From Gossypium raimondii (taxonomy: Eukaryota > Streptophyta > Magnoliopsida > Malvales > Malvaceae): DNA of 64,000 bases. Below the pieces are notes generated by a model. It saw only the letters and a program-made list of their open reading frames with translations, was not told the DNA's origin and made no database searches. Below, one piece after another: positions 24,432-36,385 of this stretch. The position numbers and the translations under genes are program-made. Positions within the stretch are counted from its first letter, which is position 1. Every line of letters begins with the position of its first letter. The stretch is taken from the NCBI RefSeq assembly GCF_025698545.1, contig NC_068572.1, forward strand, positions 2,976,001 to 3,040,000, read 5' to 3'.

Positions 24432-26629
24432 GGACGAAATAGCGAATAACGAATAGCGAATGGAAATGGATTTTGAGGGAAAATGAAAGGAGGCTAAAGG
24501 ATTTTTTTTAATTAAAAATTTAATTTAATTTATTACAAAAATATCAGTTTGAATGATAGGTGAGAAAAGAGGGAGGAGAAGCGAAATTGAAGCCCCAAAC
24601 ACAACATCGAAACATTTTAAGATTAAAGAAGCAGCTACCTAGGGTTTTTTTTTTTTAATTTTTTTGGGTCTCTCCGTATAGAAAGGGCCCATGGATTTTG
24701 GCATAATTACGGGAATGGCCCTTCAAGGCGTAATTATAGTTAAGCAAACGATTTTTTATTTTAATCAGGATTTGAAATTTAATTAATTAATTAATTAATA
24801 CTTCTTATTCTAAACAAATAATGCATTTACGGCCACCCATCTCCGTTACCAACCTTATCCTCTCCTCCACCTTCTCCACCGTCGGCAACTCCCCTCAGGC
24901 AAAGCCACCTCCGCCTGTATTAGCTTTTCTTCTCATGCTTTGACTCTTTTGTAGTGATGATTGAATCAATTAAATCATCAATTTTTCGATTCAATAAGTT
25001 GAATTATTAGTTCGACTTACATAAAATAAAAAAAATCATTAAAAATATAAAAATTGATAAACACGTATAAATAAAAAATTGGAAACATGAGCCCTCATTT
25101 TATAAATTATAACAATAAAATTGCATATTTAAACTAAATTAAAATTGTGTTTTAATTAGTTACCAATTTTCTATTCAGTTCAATCGATTTTTACTAGTTT
25201 AATCTTTTTCGATTTTATAAGTTGCTTGAACCATATGAATCATTGTTTCGTGGTTTAACTAATCATCTGCTTTCTAACAATCATGACATTAGTCATACAC
25301 AAATTTCAAAGATACATTTTATTAACAAAGTAACATCATTCATATATATAATTTATAATTATATATGTAAAAGCACGAGTCGATAAAATTTTTAAATTGA
25401 TGAGGATACTTTTTATTTCACATCTTATTACTAAATTCACGTTTAAAAATAATTACAATGTTAATTATTTGTTAAAAAGTTTAAATAAAATAAAAGTGGT
25501 GATAATTATATATTTAAAAATAATTATAATTTACTAGAAATTGTGATAATTACACAATTAAAATTAGTTAGAATTTAAGTTACAATTATTAATTAAAAAT
25601 TATCCTAATTTTAAAATAGAATTATTATTTGAATAAAACTCTAAGTATTAACTATAAGGAAAAAGTTGTGATAATTATAATTTATTTTTTAAAAATTGTA
25701 TTTGAATAGAAATCTAAGTATAAACTATAAGGAAAAAGTTGTGGTTTTATTGATCTATTTTGTAGGTATTTTTGTTTTTTTTCACAAGTTGTGATGGACA
25801 GATGAAGATATCTGTTGTTCGCTAAAACTCCACCGACCACCACTATTTTTTTTTTGAAAAGTGGGTGGCTCTTCATCAACTTTTTAATTTGTTTTTGCTT
25901 TGAGAATATTTCTAAATAATAAATGATTTCATGAGTCGATTTGAACCCGTTTTATCTTAAATTTTATATGTTTTTAGTGTGTTTTTCTATTGTTTAATAA
26001 ATCTTCAATTTTAGAAGCTTTTATTTCCTCTTATAGCACATTTTCTAGTCTTGCTTATGCATGTAATATTAGTTTTACAAGTGATTTTAGGGATGATTTT
26101 GTTGTCGTTCTCTCTAGTTTGGTGAATGCTCAATTTTTTTGTTGATTTTTACTCGCCGCTTTGGACCATTCAAGGTTGATTTCCTTATCGTATTAACAAT
26201 CATTCCAAATATGTCTGTGCTCGAATTGTGACAAACCCAATTGTCAACATGTTATAATATTCTATTGATGTTGAGGGTAAAGCCTTTGTTGTATCGATGG
26301 AGCTTGTCCTTCACCATCTACAACGAGTATTTGCTATTTTCGATTATAATATTTGAATTGAAAAGTTAATATATTTTAATTATATTCAATAATTTAAATA
26401 AGAAATATTATTTTATGTCAATTACTATAATTAAAAATACAATATTTAAAAACTAATTAAATATTAAATGCGTAATTCACATGCGATAGAGGCTAGTATA
26501 CTAGAAATTTCCAAGTTGGTATCACAATTCATAATAATATTAATTATAATTTAAAAATATATATATTTTATATTTTCATAACTGGGTTAGTGGTCCGCTT
26601 AAGGGTGACAAGTAACCCATTAAAGTGTT
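24432..26629. other. Makorin upstream region and AT-rich intergenic DNA
   Basis: The first 200 bases are the likely promoter and leader of the makorin gene. The rest is AT-rich. A direct duplication of about 45 bases ('ctaagta..aactataaggaaaaagttgtg') lies at 25626-25670 and 25699-25743. No gene is supported. Confidence 0.45.
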
Positions 26630-26638
26630 TAAATATAA

Positions 26639-27194
26639 GGTTAAATTCTACTATTAATCCTCGTATTTTGTGAAAGTTGTAAATTTAGTCTTGTACTTTT
26701 AGTTGATGAATTTTAGTCCTTATACTTTTGAATTGGTAACTTTTAGTCTCTGTATTTTTCAAATTTTAAAATTTTAGTCTTGACTCAAAACGTAACAAGT
26801 AAATTCATTAGCTTAAATTGAATTATTAGTCTTGTACTATGCTTACAGTCATAGATTTTGTCCATTTTTTTCCAATTAGATCATTCTAAGTTCTTAAGCT
26901 TTTGAATTTTAAAATTTCAATCTTGATGCAAATGACAGTTGTTATTCCATTTACATAATCTTAGTGAGTAATATATGGAAATAATAAGTTGACATGACAT
27001 TATACATATGATTATATATTTGTCACATCGATTTTAGAAATAATGAATTTTACTTAAAGAATTTAACCGTTATTGTTTAGTGATGACTAAAATTTTAAAA
27101 TTTGAAAAGTATAGTGACTAAAATAACCAAATAAAAGTACATGGATTAAAACCATAATTTTCACAAAGTATAAGGACTAATGACAGAATTTAAC
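26639..27194. mobile_element. Foldback MITE with perfect 9-bp target duplication, 556 bp
   Basis: The left end GGTTAAATTCTACTATTAAT mirrors the right end (TGACAGAATTTAAC). Mirrored phrases continue inward ('agtccttatacttttg', 'acatggattaaaacc'). The 9-bp repeat TAAATATAA lies at 26630-26638 and 27195-27203. Long terminal inverted repeats with a 9-bp duplication fit Mutator-like MITEs. It is non-coding. Confidence 0.8.
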
Positions 27195-27256
27195 TAAATA
27201 TAAGTATTAGATAAGGACCAATGGCAAAATAAAAATAGTTTTGAACTTTTGTTAGG

Positions 27257-27852
27257 GTAAACTATCAAAATAGTCACTTTTGTTTCCCTTAGGTTACATT
27301 TTAGTCACTCAAATTTGAAATGTTACGTTTTAGTCACTTACGTTATCGTGTTATAACATTTTAGTCACTGAGTATTAATTTTTGTTAACAGTGTAATGGT
27401 AAGTTGACTTAGCACGTTAAATCATCATTTTAAACGAAAATTTTTGGTTAAATTAAACAATCGGTCCCTATATTTTTTTTGTTTTGAGCAATTTAATTTT
27501 TTTTCTTTTACATTAAAAGAGATGGAGAAGGGAGGAAAATAGAGGGAGAAGCAGAAGAGAATGAGAAAATAAAGGGAAAAAAAGGAAAGTTAAAAGAACA
27601 TGAAAGAAAAAAAAATTGCTTAAAACAAAAAAATATGGGGACTAATTGTATAATTTAACCTAAAATTTTTGTTTGAAATGATGATTGAACGTGCCATGTC
27701 AGTTTACTGTTACACCATTAACAACAATTAATGGCTCAATGACTAAAATGTTACAACATATTAATGTAAGTGACTAAAACGTAACAGTTCAGACATAAGT
27801 GACTAAAATGTAACCTGAGGGAAATACAAGTGACTATTTTGGTAGTTTACCC
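27257..27852. mobile_element. Foldback MITE with TIR GGGTAAACTATCAAAATAGT, about 596 bp
   Basis: The left end GGGTAAACTATCAAAATAG and the right end CTATTTTGGTAGTTTACCC are inverted repeats. The pairing extends over about 200 bases with mirrored 'tagtcacttacgtta' and 'aagtgactaaaacgtaac' phrases. The flanks (CTTTTGTTA and TTTTTGTTA) are a near-perfect 9-bp duplication. It is the same family as 46467-47058. Confidence 0.8.
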
Positions 27853-27853
27853 C

Positions 27854-28675
27854 TTTTTGTTATAATTTTATATAGATGATAAGTATAATTATGAAAGTCA
27901 GCAAATTGATACGTACATGCATGAAAGCTACCACTCCTCATTTCTTTTTCTTATCTTATATTTTCAAAGGATAAATAAGGCCACAATTTGAAGTCAATTT
28001 GGACCTTGTTTTATATAACTTCTTTTATTTTCCTTTTAGTTGTATATATTAAAATAAATTCGAATAAAATACATTAATTGAAGTTTAAATTAGTTGGTAT
28101 TATTATTTACTATCTACTAAATCGAGTTTCTTCTCTGACTTATATTTTGTTATTTTTTTTCTAGTCGAATTCTAATAATTCTAGGGATATTTTAATTAGA
28201 TTAGCCCACGAATTTCAACCTATATATAAACAGGGCTTTTAGCAATCCTGGAAAGATTGATTCAACAACACAATTAAGAGAGAGTTTTGGGTTCGAGTTT
28301 GTTTTTGTCCTTCTTCTGTTATTTGTTGCTTTAGTGAAGTTTTCTTTTCCCGTGATTTTTTATCCTTTTTAGAGGAGTTTTTTCACATAAATATTTGTGT
28401 CCAATTTTCTCTATTCATTCTTGTTCGTTGCTTAATTCGGATTTATCCCAACATAATTTATGAATAAAAAAAAGACAAAAATAGAAAAAAGGTAATGTAG
28501 AAATTATTTTTGGGTATTTTAAATCTTTATTTAGCATTGTACTTCTTCACTAAGTTTAATGGATATAAATAATCGGTTTATATTTGTTTGAGTTTGAATT
28601 AGTGAATACTATTGTGTGAATTTATTAAAGGTTTTTAAAAATAAATAAATAAATAAATAAATTTATAATTAATTA
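27854..28675. other. AT-rich intergenic DNA
   Basis: No gene is supported. Positions 28640-28665 are an (AAAT)n run. Confidence 0.45.
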
Positions 28676-28822
28676 TGATTTAAAGAAATGGGCATTGTTG
28701 GTAATGTAGGAGGACATGGGTTCGAGTACGTTGAAGCGAATTATCCTTCTATTTATGGGTTGGGGAGGGACTATGGGTAATTCCAGGCATTGTGTCAAAA
28801 AGAACAGATATGATTAAAACGT
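28676..28822 (+). repeat. SINE-like repeat, copy 1
   Basis: It contains 'atgggcattgttgg', the box-B-like GGTTCGAGTACG, 'tttatgggttggggaggg' and the tail 'attgtgtcaaaaagaacag'. Four copies exist in the window, in both orientations. The box-A/box-B-like layout suggests a tRNA-derived SINE. This copy is truncated at its 5' end. Confidence 0.6.
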
Positions 28823-30102
28823 GTAATGAGACTTTAAATTATATGAAATTAAAAAAAATATACACTGTACTAAATAAAATAAAACTATTTTTTAATTCCA
28901 TGTCAGAATATCTAATAATAAGATTAAAAATAATGAGATACACCAGTAATAAACAAAACTAACCCTTATTCAGCGTTTTAAGAATCGAATAGGTGGTTGA
29001 ACTAGTCAGATCATCGTTTCTAGTTTGACCAATTCAACAATAATTAAAATATGCTCCAAGTCTTTGTACCCTTTGTAAATACAGAATTCGGTCCCTTTAC
29101 TTTTTATTCCCTATACATTTTATTTTAAAATTCAAGTCAAATCGTTAATGTCACCATAAAATTATTCTATAAATTTCGCTAGTGTTGCTTTCTGAAATTA
29201 ACAAATACTCATTTGGTAGTCATGTAATAAAAAAATATTGTTGTAATGAACTTGGATCTAACAAAAAAAATAGCAGTGTTTACAATTAGACTTACATTTT
29301 AAATTTGAAAAGTAGACGAACATCTAAATTTCTTGAAATAAAAGTAGTGGGGCTAAATTCAAAATATGATAAAAAGTATATAACACGTTTTAACCTAAGT
29401 AATTAATTAATTAATTAAGAAATTCATTAAAATTTTTAAATTTTATTAGAAATATATAAAATAATTCAACCATTGTCAAAACCATTTTGAATAAAATTAG
29501 ATTTAAAATATTTGAGAAAACATAAAATTTTAAATTTTAAAAAACACTAGGGTTTTATTTAAAAAATTTGAAATTCTCTTCAAAAGATAATTTTGGATTT
29601 GTATTAAAAAATTAAAGTAAAATGATGAGTCGGGTAAAATATGATTACTATAACTATTAGTTTTTTTTAATCTATTTTGAACAGTTTATTTAAAAGTCGA
29701 TTTAATCATTTTATTTAGATCGATATAGACTAATTCTCAATCGAATTAGTTCCACCAATTAATCTAATTCGATTCCAAAATCACTACCCTTGACAAAACA
29801 TAACTCACCCTACTCCAACAGACAATCTTAAACATCTACGAAATCTCACCCTACTCTAACAGACAATCTTAAACATCTACGAAATCATCGATGCCAGTTA
29901 AACTAATATTGATAAGAGATAAATTAATTAGACTACTATTGCATGGATTAATTAAAACCCATTCATTTCTTTATTAAAACGCACATATATAGAACAATTC
30001 GACATGGCTGTTAACGTTTATCCATATTTATTTTTGTGGGGACAATAGAAGAGAAAAAACTAATTTAACCCGAATTCGATCTTTGAATAATCTCCATTCG
30101 AT
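28823..30102. other. AT-rich intergenic DNA with a decayed dispersed repeat
   Basis: Positions about 29040-29400 resemble 35900-36225 (shared 'catttggtagtcatgtaataaa' style phrases with mirrored ends), a MITE-like family. No gene is supported up to the stop of the WIP gene. Confidence 0.45.
29804..29885 (+). repeat. Two-copy tandem repeat, 41-base unit
   Basis: 'tcaccctactccaacagaca' and the following 21 bases are repeated immediately with one substitution. Confidence 0.9.
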
Positions 30103-33077
30103 TTATATCGGTTCAATTTCTGATCCAGGTTCATCGTCTTCGTCTAAAGAATCCACACCACCCACCGCACCATGACCTGTCGGACCGAAAGCCTTGGTAT
30201 GATCTTTCAAAGACCGTTTGTGCTTGAAATCGGAGCCGCATATACAATACCAAACCTTGCCGCAGTTCTTCTCGTGGGTTCGCCAATCACCTTTGACGGC
30301 AAAAGCTTTCTCACATTTCCTACATACGAAGGGCTTAATGCCATGTTTTCTTTTATAGTGCGTTTGAAGGGTTTTGAAATCTTTTAAGGGCTTGGCTCTT
30401 GGGTTGTCGATGTTGTGCTTGCAACCAGGTGAACAACAATAGCATGGTAGCCTTAGCATGGCGGTTGGTTGGGCTCCTTTTAGAGAGTCTGGTCCTTTTC
30501 TGTATTGAGATCCATGTCCCCACATATGCATCTGCACGATCCATATATACATACATACATACATGTATGCATGTGTGTATGTATGTATGCATGATGAAGA
30601 TACAAATCTATGATGGGGTATAGATAGATGAGATGAAAAGCATATGAACGAAGTACTAGAAATAAGAACGAAAGAGGTCCATAACATGTATGTGTGTATG
30701 TATGTATGTATGATGAAGTCAAAAATTTATGATGGGATTGAGAGAGATACTATGTTTTCGTATCTTGGTAATGTTGGTAATCTTATATTTTGTTGAGTAA
30801 AAAAAAAGATTTACAGTTCATCCATGAACCAAGATGCATCTGCAAAATGTATGTACGTGTGATGGAGACATAAATCTACGATGGGGTTGAGAGAGAGATG
30901 AGAAGAAAAGCACATGAACCAAGTACTAGAAATCGGAAAGAGAGCCATATACATGCATGTGTGTGCATCTATGATGAAGACAAAAATCTATGATGGGACT
31001 GAGAGAGATAATATGTTACAGTATATTGATACTATTTGTAACATTTTTCATCCATAACCGATAATATGATTTCGAAGCGATTAGAGTTCATGAACCAAAC
31101 AGTTCATAATTGATACTTACATCCCAGTAACATCATGAAGTAGATCCTTAATACTCGTAATGAAATCCATAGTCATTTCAATCAAAAAGCTTTTTATATA
31201 AATTTTTACATGAATTTTGTCACCAGGTATGCCATATTTTTTAATTACTTGTATATGACGAATAACCATTAGATATAACTGAAATCCAACATGCATTGCA
31301 TACTTCAAAATCTCAACAAATTATACTTAACTCAAGCCAATGATCATCACTACAAAAATATCAACCACACAGCACATTTTGTATATTCTTCTAGCTTATA
31401 ATGAGGATTCCATAGGTGCCCTATACGAAGGTTTATCTCTAAATAAGGGCCACTAATTTAGGGGCTGGACTGTAAGTTTATATATATATTTGTCTGACTG
31501 CCTGTTGCAAAAAGGCATCTGAATCCAGGGTGTTTCCGTTTTAAGCCATGAGAAATAACAAAAACTATATATATATATGTATATGCATATATATATATAG
31601 CTGTAGCAAACAGTTCTCTAAAGACTGGAAACACTTAAAAGATCCAATTCATACCAGTCTGAAACACTGAACTTAAACGCTGAAATCTCATTATCAGTCT
31701 TGCAATTCATCATGCACTTTAGCACACTCTTCAAAGTTCCAATAATCAGAAAGAACATCTTCAAAGACATATACATACATATATATATGCAAAATGATAT
31801 TTAAGAAAAACCCAAAGAGGTGATTAATGTAAAACTTAAGACAGATCACAAATATCACTTAATAACTAAGATGGCAGAAAGGAATATCAAAGTAAAAAGG
31901 GTCATCAATGGCTGTCATGCAATGTGAGGCACATATTAAGGACATACCTGCAAATACATACATATATATATGCAAAATGATATTTAAGGAAAACCCAAAG
32001 CGCTGGTTAATGGAAACCTTAAGACAGATCACAAATATCACTTAATAATTAAGATGGCAGAAAGGAATATCAAAGTAAAAAGGGTTATCAATGGCTGTCA
32101 TGCAATGTGAGGCACATATTAAGGCCATACCTGCAAATGCATACATATATATATGCAAATATATATGCAAAATGATATTTAATGAAAACCCAAAGAGCTG
32201 GTTAATGTAAACCTTAAGACAGATCACAGATATCACTTAATAATTAAGATGGAAGCAAGGTATATCAAGTATCAATGGCTGCCATGCAATGAGAGGCGCA
32301 CACACACATATATATATTAATATGCAAAATGATCTTTAAGAAAAACCCAAAGAGCTGATTAGTGTAAAACTTAAGACAGATCACAGATATCACTTAATTA
32401 AGATGACAACAGGGTGTATCAAAGTAAAAAGGGTTATGAATGGCTGTCATGAAATGAGAGGCGTATTCATAAGGGCATACCTGCAAGTTGTTGTACCTAT
32501 TAAAGGTTTTACAGCAAAGAGGGCATGAAAACTGTGTAGGACCAACGAGAATCTGGGAAGGTGTAGGAATCCAATACTGTCCTTTGCTTAATGGAGTAGT
32601 ACTATTCCCAGAAGCTGCACCGGCACTAACAGGATTCCGTTGTAATTTATCAGCTGTCATATCTTTTGATGGGGAAGAAGCCCTAGACTTCAGATCGGAG
32701 CTAGGGTTAGGTAACCCTATGTGTAGCTCCACAGTTACACCTCCATCATCATCATCATCCTCATCATAATCATAACCATCATCACCATCATCAACTATGG
32801 TGGGAAACAGGCTAATAATGCTCTTGTCCTCTTCTTCCATGGAACTGCTTGAGGGTTCCTTAATGCTTTCTTGTTGTTGTTGACTTGTAAGAGAGAGATA
32901 ATTGATGAATGGAAGAGCTTCCTTGAGAGGATGATGATGAGGAATTTGAGATTTGTTGAAGATGGTGCGAGGTTGAGAAGAAGGGTTTGGGTGATTTTGT
33001 GTTGGAACAGTACTTGAAGAAGAAGAAGAAGTGTAGTTGGAACTTGGAGGCATGAAGTTGAACCATGGATCTGTCAT
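30103..33077 (-). CDS. WIP-domain C2H2 zinc-finger transcription factor (NTT/WIP2/WIP4/WIP5 type)
   Basis: Two exons, 33077-32481 and 30531-30103, join in phase 0 and give 341 residues. The N-terminal half is Ser/Pro/Asn-rich with an acidic stretch ([18 protein letters not shown]) and the family motif [10 protein letters not shown]. The WIP signature ([19 protein letters not shown]) puts Trp-Ile-Pro at 169-171. Four zinc fingers follow: CPLC..HMWGH, split by the intron after [42 protein letters not shown]; and [16 protein letters not shown]. The tail is [14 protein letters not shown] proteins are plant-specific nuclear regulators; NTT and relatives act in transmitting-tract and root-meristem development. 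The closeness to NTT is from memory. The 1,949-base intron is unusual: see the repeats at 31785-32484 and 30545-30597. Confidence 0.92.
30545..30597 (-). repeat. TACA/TGTA palindromic microsatellite just upstream of the WIP 3' splice site
   Basis: On the plus strand (CATA)n turns into (TGTA)n through 'catgtatgcatgtg'. In the transcript this makes a potential stem of about 13 base pairs some 15-65 bases before the acceptor at 30532. A second (TGTA)n run lies at 30686-30712. Confidence 0.8.
30588..31010 (-). repeat. Repeated segment inside the WIP intron, near the acceptor
   Basis: The phrases 'gatgaagac.aaaatctatgatgggg.tgagagag' and 'aagcacatgaaccaagtactagaaat' occur repeatedly at about 30593-30675, 30711-30745, 30858-30935 and 30970-31010. 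They are interleaved with the TGTA runs. This is an older, more diverged array than the one near the donor. Confidence 0.6.
31785..32484 (-). repeat. Tandem repeat of about 175-180 bases in the WIP intron, abutting the donor site
   Basis: Four units lie side by side: about 31785-31960, 31961-32140, 32141-32306 and 32307-32484. Each contains 'gcaaaatgat.tttaa', 'aaacccaaag', 'aagacagatcaca.atatcactta' and 'tcaatggctg.catgcaatg'. The unit at 32307-32484 ends at the real exon 1 donor (transcript TTGCAG/GTATGCCC at 32481/32480). The two leftmost units end with transcript-sense TTTGCAG/GTATG at about 31948 and 32131, so they carry copies of the donor. The third unit has lost it. Confidence 0.85.
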
Positions 33078-33685
33078 CGTTCAAAGCAAAGAAAAAAAAA
33101 ATAGAGTAACATATAAATTTAGCATCAATTTTGTTTGTACTTTGGCAACTAAGATGGTAAGAAACACATTGTATACATATATAAATACATGCATTTATTT
33201 AGTGATATTAGGATTCAACTAAATTCGAAGTATAATAATGTGAAATCATCTTTAAATAAGGGTAATGTTATTGTTTTTTATTCATAAGGCTCGAATTTAA
33301 TGCGTACCTTACTTAAGTAGCATCAAGTTCAATTAAGTAGATCGATTTAATCCTATACTATTAAAAAGAATTAAATAAGTTCAAATTGTAATAGAGTTAA
33401 CATTTACGGTATAAAAATATCTTCGGATTTTTTTTCAATTGTAGTTAATTCCAAATAAAAGATTTTATTTACAATACCATACAAACTTAAAAATATTAAC
33501 TCCGTCAAACCGTAAATAATATTCTAAACAGTAAAGTTAACTCAATTTCAATTTGGCATTATTTGATTCATTTTAATAGTATAGGGACTAAATTTATCAA
33601 TTTAATGATAGAGGGATTAATTTGATCAGGTCCTTAAAATAGAGAGACCTCTAAGGTACATTCACCCATCAAGTTCGTAGTATAT
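33078..33685. other. WIP upstream region with a foldback repeat
   Basis: 33078-33320 is the likely promoter and leader of the WIP gene. About 33330-33655 is a foldback: 'tttaatcctatactattaaaa' on the left mirrors 'attttaatagtatagggacta' on the right. It is a MITE-like element without a clear target duplication. Confidence 0.5.
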
Positions 33686-33689
33686 ATAG

Positions 33690-33975
33690 GGGTTAATAAC
33701 TTTTAGTATCTGAACTTAACAATTAAGCCTACTTTGATATCTATATATTTGTCTATTTTGATCCTTGAATTTAGATTCCATTAAGATTTGATAACGCGAC
33801 ACAATCTCAGAGTGATTCAGAGTATCACGTTATCAAATTTTTATATTTGTCAAGTTCTAGGACCAAAATAAATCTAACTGTCAAGTTCGGGTATTAGAAT
33901 GGACTAAAAAAATATAGGTACTAAAATGAACATAATTGCAAAATTCAAGAACTAAAAGTTAAATTAATTCAATAT
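33690..33975. mobile_element. Foldback MITE-like element, about 285 bp
   Basis: 'ttaataacttttagtatctgaac' on the left mirrors 'gttcaagaactaaaagttaa' on the right. The centre holds 'gataacgcgacacaatctcagagtga' followed by 'atcacgttatcaaa'. A relative with a similar centre ('cacgtggtataatctcagaat') lies at about 47520-47815. Confidence 0.55.
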
Positions 33976-34617
33976 GTATATATATGCACGAGTACTGTGA
34001 AGAAAGGGAGTAAGTAGGGTAATTGTTTGTAAGGTGAAAAACAGAAAAAGTTGGTGGGTAAAACTTGTATGTAAAGTCAAGAAATTACCCCCTGCAACTG
34101 CAGAAAGGGTCAAAATTAATATGAGAGACGATGGGGGAAAGCAATAAAAAATAATAATAAAGTAGAAGAAAGGCAGACAGAAAAGTGAGAAATTAGGGTT
34201 CCACGTTGCCTTGCCTCGAGACAAAAGAAGTGGCAGTTGTAGTCGTTCATTAAATTTTGTTGTTGGCTTATTAAGTTTTTTCTTATTTTTAATTAATTGA
34301 AAATTCTTCATGTCAAACTCGAGCTCGAACATAAAAATAGATTTTTAAAATTAAGGTCGAGAATCAGATTAAATTAGCGTTTTATGTCGAAAAAAGTATT
34401 TGATTAAATAAATTGTTTTTCTTTAAATTTAGAAAAATATGTTGATTTTGGAGAGAGTATGAAAGCGTGTGCTTTATGCATTGTTGGCAGGAAAGTGCGC
34501 CTAGCTAGATGCGTTTTTATACACTCTCTTCATAATCAGCCTATTTCTTTAAATTAAAAAAAAAGTGACTTTTTTTCCAAATAATTTTTTCGGCATATAT
34601 GCCTAATTTTCGAGTTC
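33976..34617. other. Intergenic DNA
   Basis: No gene is supported. The minus-strand reading frame at 33964-34332 is of low complexity and has no recognisable motif. Confidence 0.45.
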
Positions 34618-34765
34618 TGATTTTTGAAATAATGACTAAAACTACCCATAGTCCTCCAAACCATAAGTAAGAGAATAATGCGCTTAAGTGCACTCGAACC
34701 CACGTTCTCTTACATTGACAACAATACTCATGTCAATTGAGTTAAGTCTCAATCAACATGAATTG
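34618..34765 (-). repeat. SINE-like repeat, copy 2 (inverted)
   Basis: It carries the complement of the SINE phrases: 'cctccaaaccataagtaag', 'gcactcgaacccacg' (box-B-like) and 'caattgagttaagtctcaatc' (box-A side). Confidence 0.6.
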
Positions 34766-34929
34766 ATTGTTATTATTCAATAACATATTTATTTATATAT
34801 TCATGAACGTATATGGGATGATATTGTCCTCTTTTGTGAGACTAGTGAAATACAAGCACAAAAAAAATATATCAAAAGGATCTTCATCGTTTTGAGTTGA
34901 TTTCAAAGTTTGAAAAACGTTGATCGGGT

Positions 34930-35315
34930 TAAATGAGGGATGTTTGCTTGCCTAAGCATTCAGTTTGGTTGGAACTTGATTCGGTAATCATTGAGTCGAG
35001 CTGTTCGAGCTATTAATCGAATTGAATTCGAGCGTAATAATACTTGACCCAGATGATTCACGAGTCTTATCAAGCTTTTCATAGTTTTATATTATTAAAT
35101 TGCATTATTCCCCTTAAGATATATTATTAACTTTAAGCTTAATTATCGAGCTGAGCTTAAAGAGTACAAAAATTGATAAACGAACTTAATTGAGCTCGAG
35201 CTCAAAAATTGACGTTCGATTTAGCTCAAACTGAATATCGAGCTTCGAATTTCGAATAGAGCTCGAGCTTGACAGTTTTCGGGTTTGGTTTGATTACACC
35301 CCTAGCTCTAAGTGT
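34930..35315. repeat. GAGCTCGAG-rich MITE-like repeat
   Basis: A dense set of CGAGCT/AGCTCG phrases in mirrored order ends at 'ggtttgattacacccctagc'. The layout is that of hAT-type MITEs ending in AGGGGTG. It is non-coding. Confidence 0.45.
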
Positions 35316-35389
35316 TTCATATTATATAAACCTACAATTGAAAGTTTAGAAACCACTTTTCATTAAATATATATATATATTCTTAAATA

Positions 35390-35880
35390 AGGATGGCAAC
35401 AAGGTGTGGCGGATTTTTGCATGACCCAAAACTTGATCAATCCGTCTCACCTCAAGCTCGACTCTTAAAAAAAAATTACTCGAACCCAAGATTTAATAGG
35501 AGCGAGACTTGACTTCGATTCCAACTAAACTCGAACTCAATTTAATTTTTTATTTTTTATTTATTTTGAAGCAAATACATAAACCCTTTAACGTAGAGAA
35601 ATTATACGGTTTCACAACTTAGAATTGTATGACTAGATGAGAGCAAAATAAATGGGAGAAAATATATATGGGAAAAAAGAAAACTCAAGATGGGGATGAG
35701 AAGCATTTGACTAGATGGAGAGGGAGCTGACTAACAAAGTAAAAATTTAGGGTTTACACTTAAATCTTAATCTGATTTTTTTATAATTTCACTTTACCCA
35801 AATCAACCCGTCTTTAACCTAATTTTAAAGAACATCAATCCAAAACTCGTTAAATTTGAGTTTTTTTACCATCCCTATTT
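35390..35880. mobile_element. MITE-like element with AGGGATGG ends, about 490 bp
   Basis: It starts AAGGATGGCAACAAGG and ends TTTTTTACCATCCCTA, which are imperfect inverted repeats. Inside are complementary Thr/Arg-like phrases 'ctcgaacccaaga' and 'aaatttgagtttttt' but no coding frame. Confidence 0.5.
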
Positions 35881-35899
35881 CTAGTGAAAACAGAGATAT

Positions 35900-36225
35900 A
35901 ATTTGATGATCAATTTTACTACTTTGCACTCTCTCTATATACAATTTAGTCTCTTTATTTTATTTCTAAAATTTTATATAAATTTCCTTTACTTTTTAGA
36001 TTTTAAAATTCATGTCCAATTTTTAATAGCATGTTAAATCTATCGGTGTGACGTTTTGAAATAAAAAAACACTTACTTGGTAGTCTTGTAAATAAAATAT
36101 TATAATATTGACTTTTAAAAATAACAAATGTTAACAGTTGAACTTAAATTTTAAAATATAAAAACAGAAAGACTAAATTGCAAATATATAAAAACTATAG
36201 TGACCCATATTTTAATAAAAAAAAG
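35900..36225. repeat. Dispersed repeat related to 29040-29400
   Basis: It shares 'acttggtagtcttgtaaataaa' style phrases and overall order with the earlier copy. It is AT-rich and non-coding. Confidence 0.4.
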
Positions 36226-36385
36226 TTGATTGAGTCTTATATTAATTGGTATGGGCATTGATGTCAATGCAGGAGGACGTGGGTTCGAGTGCGTTGAAGC
36301 GCATTATTTTCTTATTTATGGGTTGGGGAGGAATTATAGGTAATTTTTAGGTATTGTGTAAAAAAGAACAAATATGATTAAAACC
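36226..36385 (+). repeat. SINE-like repeat, copy 3 (best preserved)
   Basis: It reads 'ttgattgagtctta' (box-A side), 'ggtatgggcattgatgtcaa', 'ggaggacgtgggttcgagtg' (box-B-like), 'ttatgggttggggagg' and 'ggtattgtgtaaaaaagaac'. The spacing suits an internal RNA polymerase III promoter of a tRNA-derived SINE. Confidence 0.65.

Noticed and set aside
31859..32236. Two similar minus-strand frames in the WIP intron
   Set aside because: They are the same intronic tandem repeat read twice, not genes.
28676..36385. tRNA genes suggested by GGTTCGAGTGC
   Set aside because: Box B alone with no cloverleaf; the repeats are better explained as SINEs.
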